Assembly (NCBI RefSeq): GCF_011044175.1
Contig: NZ_CP049057.1
Location: forward strand, 2,619,501-2,683,500
Source: Rasiella rasia
GTDB lineage: Bacteria; Bacteroidota; Bacteroidia; Flavobacteriales; Flavobacteriaceae
DNA: 64,000 bases
Reading direction: 5' to 3'
The notes beneath the pieces are model-generated. The model did no database searches. It was not told the origin of the DNA and was given only the letters and a program-made list of their open reading frames with translations. Positions 63,508-64,000 of the stretch are shown in pieces; within the stretch, counting starts at the first letter, position 1, and every line of letters starts with the position of its first letter. The translations under genes and the position numbers were made by a program.

Positions 63508-64000
63508 ATGAGACAGCTAACTTTTTTAATTTTATTCGCAACAGGATTCATGTTTGCTCAGGAGTATCCAATGGGTATGGACTGGGACGAAGAATCGTAC
63601 AGAAGCATACCCTACAAAGCTCAATTCACGAGTGCTACCTACGAAGACCTTCCAGCATCAGTGTCATTAGCTAAGTGGGCGCCAACTCCTGGTAATCAGG
63701 GGCAATATGGTACTTGCGTTGCTTATGCTTCGGCATACGGGCTACGAACTATGATGCTCGCCAAAGATATGAATATTACGAACCGGCAAACCATTACAGA
63801 CAATGCCTTATCTCCTTCATATGTGTACTCACTTATTAAAAAAGAAGATGATATTGCCTGTAACAAAGGAGCAAATCCAAAACTAGGACTAGAAGCTTTA
63901 AAAGTAGCGGGTGCTCCTAGTTTAAAAACGCTTCCGTATCAGTGTAATCCAAGTATTACTAAAGAAGCCCAGATGGAGGCGATTGACTATAGAATTAGAG
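63508..64000 (+). CDS. Papain-like (C1) cysteine peptidase, 3'-truncated
   Basis: An ATG at 63508 opens a frame that stays open to the window edge (164 codons visible). A signal peptide (MRQLTFLILFATGFMFAQ) is followed by LAKWAPTPGNQGQYGTCVAYASAYGLRTMM, the QGxxGTC motif of papain-type peptidases with catalytic Cys and oxyanion Gln. Next come LSPSYVYSLIKKEDD and the CNKGANPKLGLEALKVAGAPSLKTLPYQCN segment. His and Asn of the triad should lie beyond the edge. It follows the terminator of the receptor gene, so it is probably a separate unit. Confidence 0.8.
   Translation, partial: MRQLTFLILFATGFMFAQEYPMGMDWDEESYRSIPYKAQFTSATYEDLPASVSLAKWAPTPGNQGQYGTCVAYASAYGLRTMMLAKDMNITNRQTITDNALSPSYVYSLIKKEDDIACNKGANPKLGLEALKVAGAPSLKTLPYQCNPSITKEAQMEAIDYRIR

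Overview
This window looks like chromosomal DNA of an AT-rich marine Flavobacteriaceae (Bacteroidota). The lineage is supported by type IX secretion (T9SS) sorting domains of both kinds, a PorP/SprF protein next to an OmpA/PD40 protein, several GLPGLI-family proteins, a carboxypeptidase-regulatory TonB-dependent receptor, a DUF5686 protein, a 2TM-domain protein, and TAnnTTTG-type -7 promoter elements. No rRNA, tRNA, CRISPR array, insertion sequence or prophage was seen. Genus cannot be set from the sequence alone.

Layout. 1-7.6 kb: 3' part of a giant Ca-binding DCDGDG repeat protein with a T9SS type B (CHU_C) tail, then PorP/SprF and an OmpA-PD40 protein. 7.6-11.5 kb: three tiny acidic lipoproteins surround a DNA-repair-like pair (radical SAM plus DUF4130) that diverges from an XRE-S24 (LexA-like) regulator; the divergent gap carries three evenly built palindromes. 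11.5-15.8 kb: DUF2461 protein, Kdo transferase WaaA, a DegT sugar aminotransferase and a GalE-type epimerase (surface glycan). 15.7-23.2 kb: a NarL-type two-component pair facing a large S74-chaperone adhesin, an exported amidohydrolase and a small orphan protein. 23.2-27.1 kb: FabD, fructosamine-kinase-like protein, DHFR, 2TM protein and a class V aminotransferase. 27.2-35.2 kb: two large secreted proteins sharing HYR/Ig-like arrays and T9SS type A tails. 35.3-37.5 kb: EgtD and EgtB (ergothioneine). 37.6-41.8 kb: two TonB-C-only exported proteins, ThyA, a NupC transporter with an extra N-terminal domain, and a bifunctional nuclease with a UVR motif. 42-45 kb: EtfA/EtfB and, divergently, PdhB. 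45.2-54.9 kb: a DUF5686 protein, soluble pyrophosphatase, membrane pyrophosphatase, App1-type phosphatase, polyphosphate kinase and a deoxynucleoside kinase. 54.9-64 kb: an exported orphan protein, an OmpR-type two-component pair, then divergently three GLPGLI proteins, a TonB-dependent receptor and the 5' part of a papain-like peptidase.

How parts fit together. Three themes stand out: (i) T9SS surface proteins that evolve by tandem duplication; (ii) phosphate and nucleotide energetics (Ppa, HppA, Ppk1, App1, dNK, NupC, ThyA, FolA, BFN); (iii) locally wired regulatory loci, namely the XRE-S24/radical-SAM divergon, the NarL pair facing the adhesin and the OmpR pair facing the GLPGLI/receptor cluster. 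The best candidates for something undescribed are the XRE-S24-controlled radical SAM/DUF4130 locus with its operator array, the GLPGLI triplet plus receptor and two-component system, and the lipocalin-like/NupC fusion. All functional assignments come from reading motifs by eye; none was checked against a database.
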